Positions 53,985-64,000 of a stretch of 64,000 nt of DNA are shown here, piece after piece; the first letter of the stretch is position 1; every line of letters begins with the position of its first letter. Both the position numbers and the translations under genes were made by a program. Source of the stretch: Azolla caroliniana (Eukaryota; Polypodiophyta). The DNA lies in contig JBHGNT010000017.1 of NCBI GenBank assembly GCA_043228905.1, positions 13,950,001-14,014,000 of the forward strand. Reading direction: 5' to 3'. Under the pieces are notes generated by a model, which had not been told where the DNA came from, did not search any database, and saw only the letters and a program-made list of their open reading frames with translations.

Positions 53985-56660
53985 ATGGCCATGGAAGAAG
54001 AGGAAGACGACAACCTAGCTGACACCTGCTTCAATCCAAGGACATGGCTCCCTTCACAAATCCTTCCTGCCCATTTGCTCTACGAGCAAATGCAACAGAG
54101 TGGCATTACTCCCAACAAATACATATACCCTGCAACCTTAAAAGTATGTGGCGACCTCCGAGAACTGAAACAAGGTAGGGTTCTGCATGATCATGTTCTT
54201 AGACATGGTCTTGAATCAGACATTGTCATTGGAAGTGCCCTTGTTGATCTGTATTGCAAGTGTGGAAGCCTCGATGAATCATCCCATTTGTTCCATAACT
54301 TGCCCATCAGAAATGTTGTCACTTGGGGTGCTTTGATCTCTGGCTATGCTCAGTATGGCTATGGTGACTCTGCATCTCAACTCTTTGCTAGGATGAAGAT
54401 GGAAGGCATTAAGCCCAACAAGGTAGTCTTTTTGAGCATTTTGAAGGCTTTCGGTGCTAGTGCAAGATTGCAAAAGGGTAGATTGTTCCATAATGAGATC
54501 CTTAGAAGTGGATTTGAAAAAGATTTGGCGGTTGCAAACATGTTGATTTTCATGTATTCTAGAGGGGGAAATATGGAGGAGGCATACTCTGTTTTCAGAA
54601 TGTTAAGGTTTCGTAATGTTGTGTCATGGGGAACACTATTAAGTGGGTATATGCAACAAGACCGAGGAGAGATTGTGCTCAAACTCATAGAAAAAATGGA
54701 TCTTGATGGCATTAAGCCCAACACATTTATCTTTTCATGCATCTTGAAGGCATGTGGTGGCACTGAATCTTCAAAGCAAGGAAAGTTGGTGCATGACCAG
54801 ATCATTAGAAACAAACTTGAGACCGATACTGTGCTTTCTAGTTGCTTAATTGACATGTATTCAGAGCAAGGGATTCTGCATGAAGGTCGATATGTGTTTG
54901 ATAAACTAAAAGACAGAAATATAGTTTCATGGAATGTGATGATGTGTGGGTATGTCCATCACGGACACAGTCTCCATGCACTCAGCTTCTTTGCTAAGAT
55001 GAACCAAGAGGGCGCAGAGCCAAACAAAGCAACTTACTTATACCTTTTACAGGCATGTGGTGATTCCGGAGGTATATTAGAGGGCAACATGTTGCATGCT
55101 CATATAGTTGAAAGTGCAACTGTAGTGGATGTGATTATTGGAAGCTCGCTTATTGACATGTATACCAAATGTGGGGGTTTAGAGGATGCTCATGAGGTTT
55201 TCTGTAGATTATCTAAGAGGAATGTGATCTCATGGAGTGCCATTATCAGGGGATATGCTTATCATGGACATCATCTTCATGCTTTGGAACTCTTTGAAAG
55301 AATGAAAGAAGAAGACATACAACCTGACAAAGTTACCTTTCTATGTGCTTTAAAGGCCATTGGAAACCTAAGGATGATGATACAGGGAACACTAATTCAT
55401 GACTCTGTTATTCTAATAGGACTAGAATCAGATGTGATGATTGGGAATGGTCTTATGCACATGTATTGCAGCTGTGGCAGCTTTGAATCTGCTTGCAAAG
55501 TGTTTGATAACATGCCTAATAGAGATGTTGTATCTTGGAGTGCAATGATCACAGCACATGCTGCTCATGGTGACATTGCAATAGCATTTGGCCTTTTCAA
55601 GAGGATGCAACAAGAGAAAATAATTCCTGATAGAGTTACATTGTTATGCATGGTAAAAGCGTGTGGCATAATCGGAGCATTAGATCAGGGCAAGCTTATA
55701 CATGACTATATCCAACACAATGGAGCCGATTTAGAATTAGCTGTAGGGAATGCACTTGTTGATATGTATGCAAGATGTGGGAGCTTGGAAGACTCATCGA
55801 GAGTGTTTCATAACTTATCGGAACCAGACATTATTTCATGGGGAGCAATGATTGCTGGATATGCAGAGCATGGTAGCTTTAATGAGGCATGGGAATGCTT
55901 GCAAGCTATGGAAAGGCGAGGGTTAGTGCCGAATGGTATTATGTTTACTTCCATTCTTTCAGCATGTGGTCGGTCTGGTAATATCAATACAGGGCATCTA
56001 TATTTTCGGCTTATGATCGAGCGATATGGTATAATACCTACTTTTGAGCATGTTAACTGCATGGGTGACCTTTTTGGTCATGCAGGCTGCTTAGAGGATG
56101 CTATGCAGCTATTGCAATGTATGCCAAACCAACCTGACCTTACTGGGTGGATGTCTCTCCTGACAGCATGTAGAACACATGGTAATAGAGAAGTAGGGAA
56201 GAAATCCTTCTATAAAATATCAGAACAAGATCTAAGCTATGCAGGAGGATACGATTTCATGGCGGATATTTATGCCGATGGTGAGGACCGGGAAGTTGCA
56301 TCAAAGATTCAGGAATTAAGGTCTATGAGTAAGGCCTGGAAAAAACCTGGAAAAGCATGGATGGAGATTGGGAACAATATTTATGAGTTTATTGTTGGGG
56401 ATAAGTCACACCCTCGATATGAAGACATTCGATCGAAGTTGGGAAGTTTGAGTGGTTTGATGAAGAAAGGAGGGTATCTACCACACCTTGATGTAGTAAC
56501 TGACCGATTGATTGGGAAAGATGAGGGGTTTAATAATGGCAGTGAAACCCAAATGTGTACTAACAGTAATATATTTTCAAACATTTCTAAAAGAGAAGAA
56601 GATAATACGTTAAATGTTTTTCGTGGTGTTCATTCCATGTGTATGTATGTGCATGTGTGA
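53985..56660 (+). CDS. Pentatricopeptide repeat protein, PLS class with E/E+ end, 891 aa
   Basis: A single intronless frame. ATG at 53985 (a second Met at 53991), with an in-frame TGA 4 bases upstream. About seven P-L-S triplets of roughly 101 residues run from residue 45 to 720, each with the VHDxI/LIDMY.KCG..EDA..VF / N(V/I)(V/I)SW..(M/L)I.GY / MK.EGI.P(N/D) pattern. An E motif follows (TGWMSLLTACRTHGN..., about residue 720), then an E+-like part KKPGKAWMEIGNNIYEFIVGD and HPRYEDIRSKL. The DYW deaminase domain is absent; the last 50 residues are unrelated and Ser/Asn-rich. Such proteins bind organellar RNA and recruit editing factors; E+ members need a DYW partner. No clear transit peptide: the start is acidic (MAMEEEEDD), so the N-terminus may be incomplete or import atypical. 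Confidence 0.93.
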   Translation: MAMEEEEDDNLADTCFNPRTWLPSQILPAHLLYEQMQQSGITPNKYIYPATLKVCGDLRELKQGRVLHDHVLRHGLESDIVIGSALVDLYCKCGSLDESSHLFHNLPIRNVVTWGALISGYAQYGYGDSASQLFARMKMEGIKPNKVVFLSILKAFGASARLQKGRLFHNEILRSGFEKDLAVANMLIFMYSRGGNMEEAYSVFRMLRFRNVVSWGTLLSGYMQQDRGEIVLKLIEKMDLDGIKPNTFIFSCILKACGGTESSKQGKLVHDQIIRNKLETDTVLSSCLIDMYSEQGILHEGRYVFDKLKDRNIVSWNVMMCGYVHHGHSLHALSFFAKMNQEGAEPNKATYLYLLQACGDSGGILEGNMLHAHIVESATVVDVIIGSSLIDMYTKCGGLEDAHEVFCRLSKRNVISWSAIIRGYAYHGHHLHALELFERMKEEDIQPDKVTFLCALKAIGNLRMMIQGTLIHDSVILIGLESDVMIGNGLMHMYCSCGSFESACKVFDNMPNRDVVSWSAMITAHAAHGDIAIAFGLFKRMQQEKIIPDRVTLLCMVKACGIIGALDQGKLIHDYIQHNGADLELAVGNALVDMYARCGSLEDSSRVFHNLSEPDIISWGAMIAGYAEHGSFNEAWECLQAMERRGLVPNGIMFTSILSACGRSGNINTGHLYFRLMIERYGIIPTFEHVNCMGDLFGHAGCLEDAMQLLQCMPNQPDLTGWMSLLTACRTHGNREVGKKSFYKISEQDLSYAGGYDFMADIYADGEDREVASKIQELRSMSKAWKKPGKAWMEIGNNIYEFIVGDKSHPRYEDIRSKLGSLSGLMKKGGYLPHLDVVTDRLIGKDEGFNNGSETQMCTNSNIFSNISKREEDNTLNVFRGVHSMCMYVHV

Positions 56661-58282
56661 GTCTCTTGTTTATAGATTGTATTCTAATTGTAATACATTG
56701 TCGAAACGTTTTTTAAGAGAGAAGATGAGACATTCGGTGTTTAAAATCAAGAAGATAAATTCATAGCAAATGATTCTATGTTGGTCTTAGAAACTAGGAT
56801 TTGATTGAATCTAAGTGTATATACTCCATGTTTAGACAATGTGTCATCTTGAGAGAACAAATCATTTCCATTGAGGATAATCAGGTGACAGAAACGGATT
56901 GCTTGTAAATTACCTTCATCCCATTCAAGTTCACTATGAAAAAACCAATATGAGATGAAATTATCCTTTCCGTCTCCAATTATTATTGTCGCACATTCAC
57001 CTTTCTCTTGTTTTGTCCAAGATTCTGGGCTCCATTATGGGCCCCATATTCCATTTGTCTTTGCATATGTTTACACATATTGAGATCCATTTTGGATGTT
57101 TGATCCTATCTACAAAAACCTATGAAGTCTCTTTGCATCCACCAATATATTTTATAATATGGATATACTTTTTAGTAGATTTTAATCACCATAGTGGTAA
57201 AAAATCCCTTATATTTTAGTTTAAAATATTATGAAATATCTCTCCCATGGACATTTTGTAAACAATACATGACCATAACAAAATGGCATCTGACAATTTA
57301 CATGCACATATGCTCTCTGCTTTCCGAATAAAGTAACTGATCAAAATAAGGAAGGATTTCTTTTTCCCTGTGATATGCCTTGCAGATAATTTATTCTACT
57401 CGATTTAGATGTAGAGCACAAACATTCTATAGTTGAACACTCAGCTGTCTAGTGAATGAATTTGTCTCAAGTGAGGTGCTCAAGTTTTTAATGCTACAGA
57501 ATGCACTTAAAACAAATTCTGTTCACTCCAAAAGAATAACAGACAAAGATTATGTTCCATATTAAGTTAGATTAGGCCACTCATGCCTCAGAATAAACCA
57601 CTGCCAAACACTGTACTTTGAAATTGTTGCCTTTACACATAAATTTTCCCGAAGGGATTGGTTAAACCACGCATGGACTCTATGCCCAAACATGATAAAA
57701 TACACTTGGTTCTAATAAGATACACTCTTGAATCAATATGCAGTCATCTGTTATGGTGGGAACATTTCAAATCTGTTATACGATGTACAGGGGAAATACT
57801 TTCACATTGTGCTTTAGTACCATAATGTCTTATTTGACTTGAATTTATATTTCTTACAACTTGCATTTACATAGGTGACTATCCTGTCTTTCTAGCATTT
57901 CGAATTCAATTTGCATACCAATGTGGTCATTCAAAAGCGTGATTCCAATGCATGGTCTTGGACTGATAACCTCTATCAGAGTCAGTTCCAAGGCTTCGTA
58001 CATGTTCCATATTTTTCTTCTGATGTTTGAGGAAGGATGCATAAACCCTAGCCATGACATCTGAAGCCTCTTATAAGATGTATAAAGACAATACTTGCAC
58101 ATTGTATTGTAGTACCTTTCTAGAGTTTAACGATTCAAGTTATCCATCACAAGATAAATTCCCACTCCGTCATATTGAGATCTTTGTGATTCCCACATTA
58201 CTGCACTTTGGCTTTGGGTCTTGCGTTTGAAACTTTGGGTTCGAATCACACTTAAGTTTTGTATTCATTCACGAACGTGGCA
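56661..58282. other. Convergent intergenic region between two PPR genes
   Basis: No coding signal; should hold both 3' UTRs. AATAAA-like signals occur but were not assigned. Confidence 0.5.
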
Positions 58283-59941
58283 TTAACTCTGCAACATTTT
58301 TAATCTCATGGCTTGTACCTTTTCAGCATCCTGTTTCATGTTAGAGGCCGAATAGATATTAGCCATGAGGGTATAATGAGCATCATTACTATGTAGTTGT
58401 GATGCATTTTCAAAGGCAAACCTCCCTAGATCCACATATCCCCATTTCCGACATGCACCTAAAAGAGCAGCCCAAACCGGTGGATAGTCTGAACATGGCA
58501 TCTTCTTAATTGCTGTCACTGCCTTATCTATATGTCCGGCCCGACCAAATATATCCACCATGCAAGTATAGTGCTCTAAATCTAGAAACATGCCATGACT
58601 TTGACTCATGTTAACAAAACATGTTTCTCCCTCATCCACCAAGCCAGAGTGACTACATGCATTGAGCAAACATAAGAAAGTGACAATATTTGGGGTTAGC
58701 CCTTCAGATACCATTTGTTTGAAACATGCCATCGCTTCTATTCCTTGGCCTCCTTGGGCATATCCCGAGATCAATGCATTCCAAGAGGTAATGCTCCGAT
58801 TCGGAAGCTTTTGAAGCACTTCGTATGCTTTCAGAAGAGCCCCACATCTCGCATACATATCAACCAAAGCAGTGCCAAGCACAGCATCGTTTTCTAGCAA
58901 CCCTTGCTTATCAATTTCATCATGGATCTCCTTTCCTTTGTCAAATGCTCCCATGGATCCACAAGCTTTTAAGACGCAAGTGAATGTGATTTCATCAGGC
59001 AATATGCCGTCTTGTCTCATCGATTCAAGACAATCTAGTGCTTCTTCAGCCCTACATTGTTGTAAATATCCTGAAATCAGTGCATTCCATGAGACTATAT
59101 TTCGAGTCGACCCTAGATCAGAGAGAGCTTTTCGAGCTTTTACAAGGCACCCGCATCTCGCATACATATCAACCAAAGCATTCCCAAGACGGACATCATC
59201 GTCTTTCAACAAACGTTTGGCCATAATCTCATCATGAACCTCTTCACCCATGCAAAGCTTTCTCATGCGTCCACAAACTTTCAAAATACAAGTAAACGTG
59301 ATAGAATTAGGTGCTATACCTTCATTCTTCATGCATTCAAAGCAATTTAATGCTTCCTCATCTTGCCCCAACCGAATATATCCTGTTATTAGAGCATTCC
59401 AAGTGGCCACATTTCGGGTCGGCATCTTGCAAAGCACATGCTTTGCTTCTATCAACACACCAAATTTAGCATACATATCCACCAAAGCATTGCTAAGCAC
59501 AACATGTTTGTTGCTCTCCAATAAACCCTTATTCATAATCTCGCTATGAATCAATCTCCCCTTCTTTATGGCTGGAATGGATCCACAAGCCTTCAACAGA
59601 GAAGTATATGTTACAGAATCAGACGAGAAGCCATCACTCTGCATCTCATCATAAGCTTTCATGGCCTCCTCACATTGACCCAAATGGGTATACCCTGAGA
59701 TGAGGGCAGACCAAGAGACACTATCCCTGAAAGGAAGGTTTTCAAGGACTTGGTGGGCTTTTGTGATCATACCACATTTTGCATACATACTCACCAGAGT
59801 GTTACCCACATAAGGGCTCCTCTCAAGTAAGCCCTTCTTCAGAATGCTTGTGTGAGCTCTCATACCTCTGCATAGATCTTTCTTCTGTGTGCAGTCCTTC
59901 AGTAAGGCCACAAAGGCCATACCTTCCTTGCATTGCTTCAT
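58283..59941 (-). CDS. Pentatricopeptide repeat protein, PLS class ending in E motif, 552 aa
   Basis: An intronless minus-strand frame. I chose ATG at 59941 because an in-frame TAG lies eight codons upstream of the frame's TTG CTC ATG. Repeats: FVALLKDCTQKKDLCRGMRAH, GNTLVSMYAKCG, SVSWSALISGY, then three full P-L-S rounds with LLKACGS, ALVDMYA(K/R)(C/F)G and SWNALISGY. The last P repeat has FLCLLNACSHSGLVDEG and YTCMVDIFGRAGH. An E motif follows (VWAALLGACRKWGYVDLG...ANIYS), stopping 20 residues later. No E+ or DYW. The protein starts inside a repeat with no transit peptide, so it may be truncated at the 5' end. Role expected: organelle RNA binding. Convergent to the PPR gene at 53985. Confidence 0.9.
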   Translation of the reverse strand: MKQCKEGMAFVALLKDCTQKKDLCRGMRAHTSILKKGLLERSPYVGNTLVSMYAKCGMITKAHQVLENLPFRDSVSWSALISGYTHLGQCEEAMKAYDEMQSDGFSSDSVTYTSLLKACGSIPAIKKGRLIHSEIMNKGLLESNKHVVLSNALVDMYAKFGVLIEAKHVLCKMPTRNVATWNALITGYIRLGQDEEALNCFECMKNEGIAPNSITFTCILKVCGRMRKLCMGEEVHDEIMAKRLLKDDDVRLGNALVDMYARCGCLVKARKALSDLGSTRNIVSWNALISGYLQQCRAEEALDCLESMRQDGILPDEITFTCVLKACGSMGAFDKGKEIHDEIDKQGLLENDAVLGTALVDMYARCGALLKAYEVLQKLPNRSITSWNALISGYAQGGQGIEAMACFKQMVSEGLTPNIVTFLCLLNACSHSGLVDEGETCFVNMSQSHGMFLDLEHYTCMVDIFGRAGHIDKAVTAIKKMPCSDYPPVWAALLGACRKWGYVDLGRFAFENASQLHSNDAHYTLMANIYSASNMKQDAEKVQAMRLKMLQS

Positions 59942-61189
59942 GAGCAAGACAAGAGCAGCCCTGTTCTACTCTTTGAGTTTCCATGCTAATATTTATGTGA
60001 ATCAATCAATAGTGGTCATTCATTACTCTTGTGTTTTTTTCTACACTAGTCCAAAGTGTCCATAGGATGCAATCGATCCGGTTCGAAACCTCGGATCGCC
60101 CACAAGAGACTCTTCTTGTTACGTTCGGACTCGGTGAATCAATATGTATGTTACACCCCTAGATTATGGGGGGGACAAGTACACACGGTCGAGACACCAA
60201 TTAGGACACAAATCGTAGTTATATCTCATTATGAATACACAAGATTACAACCGTCCCAAATTAGGATAAACCACTCGGAGTTGGGACTGAGTCGGAACAA
60301 CTCCCTGAAACCACCATAAGGGGGAGATGGCAAAATGATTACACACTTCTTAGATCTGAGATGAGAATGAGAAAGTGTGAGAGAATGGATATCAGAAAAT
60401 GGTAATGTGGGAATAGTTACACATGAGGAAGGATCCGCCCTATATAGGCCAAATATGGTCGTTGGGTGGTCCCCTTGGGACTGCCCATTGAGACTATGTT
60501 ATCCCATCCCAAGGTGGAGCCTTCTTTGGGACTGGGACTGGGACTAGCGCCCATGATGAGTCCCAACTCACATTGGGACAACTTATGGACACCACAATGT
60601 ATCCTACACATATCCGATGTCCACAAGATGCTTTCTAGTTCGAAACCTCGGATTGACCACGAGAGACTCTTGTTACATTTGGACTCAGTTTGGTTTTTCA
60701 ATACACTTGGATTACATACATGCCTTTCTCTCATTTTTCCTCACGCACAAATTCGTATGTGTATGAAGCTTCAAATTTTTAAACATTCAAGAGTTTCAAT
60801 AATAATCATACCTTCAATTTAGTGAATCTATAAGCTATAAGTAGAGTTTTTGTGGGGCCGGTTGAAGTCTATTAAATGGCAATGCCTCAAAATGGAATGA
60901 CCTTGATGTCTTATGGAAAAAGTGATGGACAATAAGCTTGATGATTTTGTCAACTATTCTTTAATTATTGCGATATGTGTGCCAATAAATGCCGTGACAA
61001 CCCTAACATATAATCATTGCTTCCCATGTCAATGAAACCCACAATAATTAAAGAGTCTAATATGTACTTCTATGATGTATCGTTAAAAGTTTCAAGAGTG
61101 ATAACAAATTTCTATACTAAACAATTATGTCACTTACATTTCTTGTTATATGAAAAGAAGAATTTTCTTTTTCTTTTTTTCCAAAAAAA
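59942..61189. other. Upstream of PPR gene; two related direct repeats
   Basis: No gene. A 70-76-bp direct repeat with TTCGAAACCTCGGAT and CCACRAGAGACTCTT lies at 60057-60132 and 60618-60686, 561 bp apart. Between them lies a run of GGGACTGGGACTGGGACTAG and a minus-strand TATATAGG (around 60441). It could be LTR-like ends of a short retroelement, but TG..CA and target duplications are not evident. Confidence 0.45.
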
Positions 61190-61620
61190 AAAAGACTCCT
61201 TCCATTAGTTATACAATTTTACAAATGAGATTATTATGTACAAATCTCTGTAGGGACGCGATAGTTCCATCTTATGTGGATGCCCACTAACTCAAGAAAG
61301 GGAGAGAACGACCATTGTTGGATGAAGGCTATTCGTTGTCTTTCAACTCCATCGGAGCTGCCCTTGAGGCCATCATATTGGCTCTTTAGAGTGGCTACAA
61401 TTTCACTCCATATCTCTTGCAGTAACATTGTTGGATATGCGGTTTGGTTGGAGAAGACCCGTCTACACCGTTGTTTCCATAGAATCCAAAGAGTTATTGG
61501 GCTGACCAATTCCAACACAACTTGAGATTTGTCATTAAGAGGACTTGAGTGGACTTTGGCGAGGGTGGAGAAAGAAGAAGAAGAATTTTCAATATTGTAA
61601 ATAAGGAACATTGCATTACT
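61190..61620 (-). pseudogene. 3' end of a LINE of the 36.3-39.2 kb family
   Basis: The minus strand encodes VSPITLWILWKQRCRRVFSNQ, LLQEIWSEIVATLKSQYDGLKG and GIHIRWNYRVP, homologous to the C-terminus of the LINE at 36302-39104. Strongly 5'-truncated. The LINE 3' UTR ends near an A/T-rich tract at about 61170-61195. Confidence 0.82.
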
Positions 61621-61929
61621 TCAATATATTCCATAAGCTAATTATTCTATATGGTAGAAAAGACTACATGGGAAACAAAGTTATATACATTTACATAATA
61701 ATGTAAACACTTTTTGCTAGCATCGCTTGCTCTCAAAATGGAAGTGTCACTCTAATCTTCACTCCATTTTGAATGTGAATAGAAGACATCCCCAAGTACA
61801 ACCTTGCATCGAACTTCACACTCAAAATACTAAAAATTAAGTGTTTACTAGGATCAAACCACAATAAAAAAGGAAGTGCACATAAGCCTTGAGAGGAAAG
61901 GAAAGGCAGTGTCAAAAGAAGAACTTTAG

Positions 61930-62270
61930 TGACCATTTTATATGACATTTTTTGCCACTCCTTCCATGTCTTGCATGGCGAAGCAAGTTGGTGTTTGAAA
62001 TTGTAGCTTGAATTTTATAGTGATGAAGAGCTTTAGTTGCCAGTTTCATTACACTGTTATTGCTTCTTCCATGTTTTGCACAACAGAAAAAAGGTGTATG
62101 AAATTGTAACTTCAATCTTATCATGAAGAAGAGCTTTTGTAGTCATTTGCATTACACTTTATCACTTTTCGTTGCTTCTACCATGTCTTGTGTGCCAAAA
62201 AAAGGTGTTTGAAATCGTAGATTGAATCTTATTGGAAAACTAGCTCTAGCTCTTCTTGATGAACAATTAT
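61930..62270. repeat. Degenerate 95-112-bp tandem repeat, three copies
   Basis: Copies start near CATGTCTTGC (61975), CATGTTTTGC (62070) and CATGTCTTGT (62182), each followed by GGTGT(T/A)TGAAAT(T/C)GTA and a GAAGAGCTTT-like phrase. Old duplication, no coding seen. Confidence 0.7.
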
Positions 62271-62539
62271 GGATAATGTGGAAGTTACTTCCTTGTTTAT
62301 AAGGAAAACAAAAGGTGTTGGATAAACTAGTTGTTGCCATCTTAATTTTAATATTTACACCAAAAAAACTTAAAAGGTGACTCAATTGATAGGTAGCTAT
62401 AAAGCTCATTTTGTCTGGTCATAGTTCCATTGATCATGAAAATTTATATTTCCTCATAAAGAACTAGACCAAAAAGTCCTTTGTGCACACTCAAGAATCA
62501 TGCACTTTGTCAAAATTAGTGCAATTCATTGAGCGTATA

Positions 62540-62831
62540 CTAGTCCCTTCTGTATTTTGGGATTCTTTTCCTTTGACATTTTGATGTGTCTCCACATTTA
62601 TGCCTACACATACTGGTCCCTTCCGTATTTTGGGATTCTTTTCCTTTGACATTTTGATGTGTCTCCACATTTATGCCTACACATACTGGTCCCTTCCGTA
62701 TTTTGGCATTCTTTTGCTATGACATTTTGACGTGACTCCACATTTATTCCCACATATACTAGTCCCTTCCGTATTTTGGCATTCTTTTGCTTCGACATTT
62801 TGACGTGTCTCCATATTTATGCCTACACTCA
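62540..62831. repeat. 73-bp minisatellite, four copies
   Basis: CT(A/G)GTCCCTTCCGTATTTTGG units start at 62540, 62613, 62686 and 62759. Copies 1-2 are near identical; copies 3-4 share GGCATTCTTTTGCT and a GACATTTTGACGTG variant. Confidence 0.93.
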
Positions 62832-63753
62832 CTCATATCACCAAGGATGCCATGAGATCTCTATTGTTGTCGCGTCTCGTCTATTTTCTCATGATTTTAA
62901 AGGCAACTCTTTGAAAACATGCTTTGAAATAGTAACTTTAATACCCTCATACCCAAGGTTTCACCTTTGATGGTAGTCATATAAGGATATAACAAAAACT
63001 AGAGCATACCTCCTTATTCACACTTATTGGGTAGTAATATATTATTATTGGTGTACCCGGTTGAAGCTTGTCATGAATTGGAACAAGTTCATCATATCCC
63101 TCCATTGAAGCATTAAGTGGCTCTAGCGATAGCAAGTGAGGATAGCAAGTCTCACTTACGACACATTATGACAAAAGAATATTGACCAAACTATTCCACA
63201 ATAAGTTGGGGCTTTTAAAAAAAGACTCCTTTGACACCATGAACAAGAAGATGGTTTCAGGTCTTCCATGGAGTTAGAAATCTTCTCGACTTTGAATTCT
63301 TCTGCCCACCATGCATGATTAATCTGAAAGATAGTGTGGCTAAGATATTCTTAACTTCTAGAATCAATTATGAGTCCAAAAGAATGTCTTCACAAGAAAC
63401 CATTACAAAACTTATGTAGTCCATCCCACCAGTTGACATTGACCCTCTCTAGGAATTACTTAATCCTTCTATTATGGACTTGAAATGTCCAAGATTTATG
63501 CAAACTAGACAAAAAGGTTTGTCCTCTCAGCAAAATTGATACATCATATTGCATTGTTTGGTAGTTGCATTGTTATGCTATTACAATGGATATGAAGTAT
63601 TATGTATGATACAAGTGTCTACACCAGACAACAAGAGTCAATGGTGTACTAATTTTTACAGGTAAAAGATACATATGCATATTCACATGGTTTTCCTTGG
63701 ATGAATGTAAAACCCACTGAATTTGAGCTACTTCTAATTTGTGTAAGAATAGG
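62832..63753. other. No gene recognised
   Basis: Non-coding by eye. If the exon at 63754 is real, 63560-63753 would be its 3' UTR. Confidence 0.4.
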
Positions 63754-63868
63754 CTATTTTTTCTTGCTCTTTGCAAATGAAGCTGCACTTCCTGGTGCCC
63801 CGACTCCTCGCTTTTTCTTATTAGTAGGTACTTGTGTCTGCGCTTCAAAGTTATCAAGTTCCTCAACA
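63754..63868 (-). CDS. Possible terminal exon of a gene entering from the right edge
   Basis: The minus strand encodes VAERKAVEELDNFEAQTQV followed by the basic tail PTNKKKRGVGAPGSAASFAKSK and a TAG at 63754. The composition is that of a nuclear protein C-terminus. Upstream is a polypyrimidine run (CCTCTCTTTTTTTT, minus strand, about 63910-63900) and an AG near 63869 that could be an acceptor. No family recognised. Could also be a chance frame. Confidence 0.35.
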
Positions 63869-64000
63869 GCTTTCCTTTCAGCAACTTCACAAAATTTCAA
63901 AAAAAAGAGAGGCAACAGGCTCAGTTCAAATTCAAACCAAGAGTGAATTATCAGAATGCCATAATTCTGAAGAGCCATTCCAAGTTTTCAAAATAAAACA

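Noticed and set aside
54377-54856. Minus-strand 159-codon frame
   Set aside because: Shadow of the PPR gene.
60057-60686. Short LTR retroelement between two direct repeats
   Set aside because: No TG...CA ends, primer site or target duplication found; recorded only as a repeat.
1-64000. CRISPR arrays, bacterial operons, riboswitches
   Set aside because: The sequence is eukaryotic; no spacer-repeat structure, Shine-Dalgarno-led operons or riboswitch folds seen.

Overview
The window reads as nuclear DNA from a land plant, most likely a seed-free vascular plant such as a fern. The reasons are: two intronless, PLS-type pentatricopeptide (PPR) genes with fern/lycophyte-like repeats; a five-exon plant GDSL esterase/lipase; the first exon of a plant PP2C phosphatase; and heavy filling of the space between with plant-type Ty1-copia, Ty3-gypsy, LINE, SINE and DNA-transposon remnants. 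The organism assignment is an inference from protein style only.

Layout. 1-6 kb: a PP2C gene running off the left edge (minus strand), then mostly empty sequence with a hAT-like MITE (5275-6069, perfect 8-bp target duplication). 6-34 kb: a dense scrap-yard of retrotransposons. It holds Copia gag/pol pieces (6.6-9.7, 13.2-13.9, 17.7-18.9, 26.6-29.2, 30.3-33.4, about 34 kb), two Gypsy families (10.4-13.2 and its piece at 29.2-29.9; 14.3-15.7 and its inverted relative at 20-20.9), a LINE 3' end inside an LTR (15.9-17.2), and several nested or chimeric junctions. Embedded at 21.0-26.6 kb is the most unusual block: two decayed, divergently transcribed genes that are not standard retroelement genes. 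One is ParB/sulfiredoxin-fold-like on the minus strand; the other resembles the uncharacterised DUF7869 family, with a DGMDQ / LDN..REN / GHTHxxIDQ signature, on the plus strand. They are separated by a 72-bp-period array of about 22 perfect or near-perfect 19-23-bp palindromes. 34.9-40.3 kb: a cluster of tRNA-Leu-derived SINE-like copies. One is split by a 3.5-kb LINE retroposition that carries a PPR gene fragment at its 3' end and is bounded by a 21-bp target duplication. 43.7-47.4 kb: GDSL esterase/lipase, minus strand, five exons with consistent phases. 48.5-49.6 kb: a Mutator-like non-autonomous element with about 165-bp inverted repeats. 51-53 kb: a second copy of the LINE found at 16 kb, interrupted by a solo LTR with a 5-bp duplication. 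54-60 kb: two convergent PPR genes. 60-64 kb: a LINE 3' fragment, minisatellites, and perhaps the last exon of a gene entering from the right edge.

Host genes likely to be functional are the PP2C (partial), the GDSL enzyme and the two PPR proteins. The PPR proteins would be expected to act in organelle RNA processing or editing, the GDSL enzyme in secreted lipid or ester metabolism. They are unrelated in pathway. All transposon genes seen carry stops, frameshifts or deletions. Many of the stops fit C-to-T decay, as expected in heavily methylated DNA.
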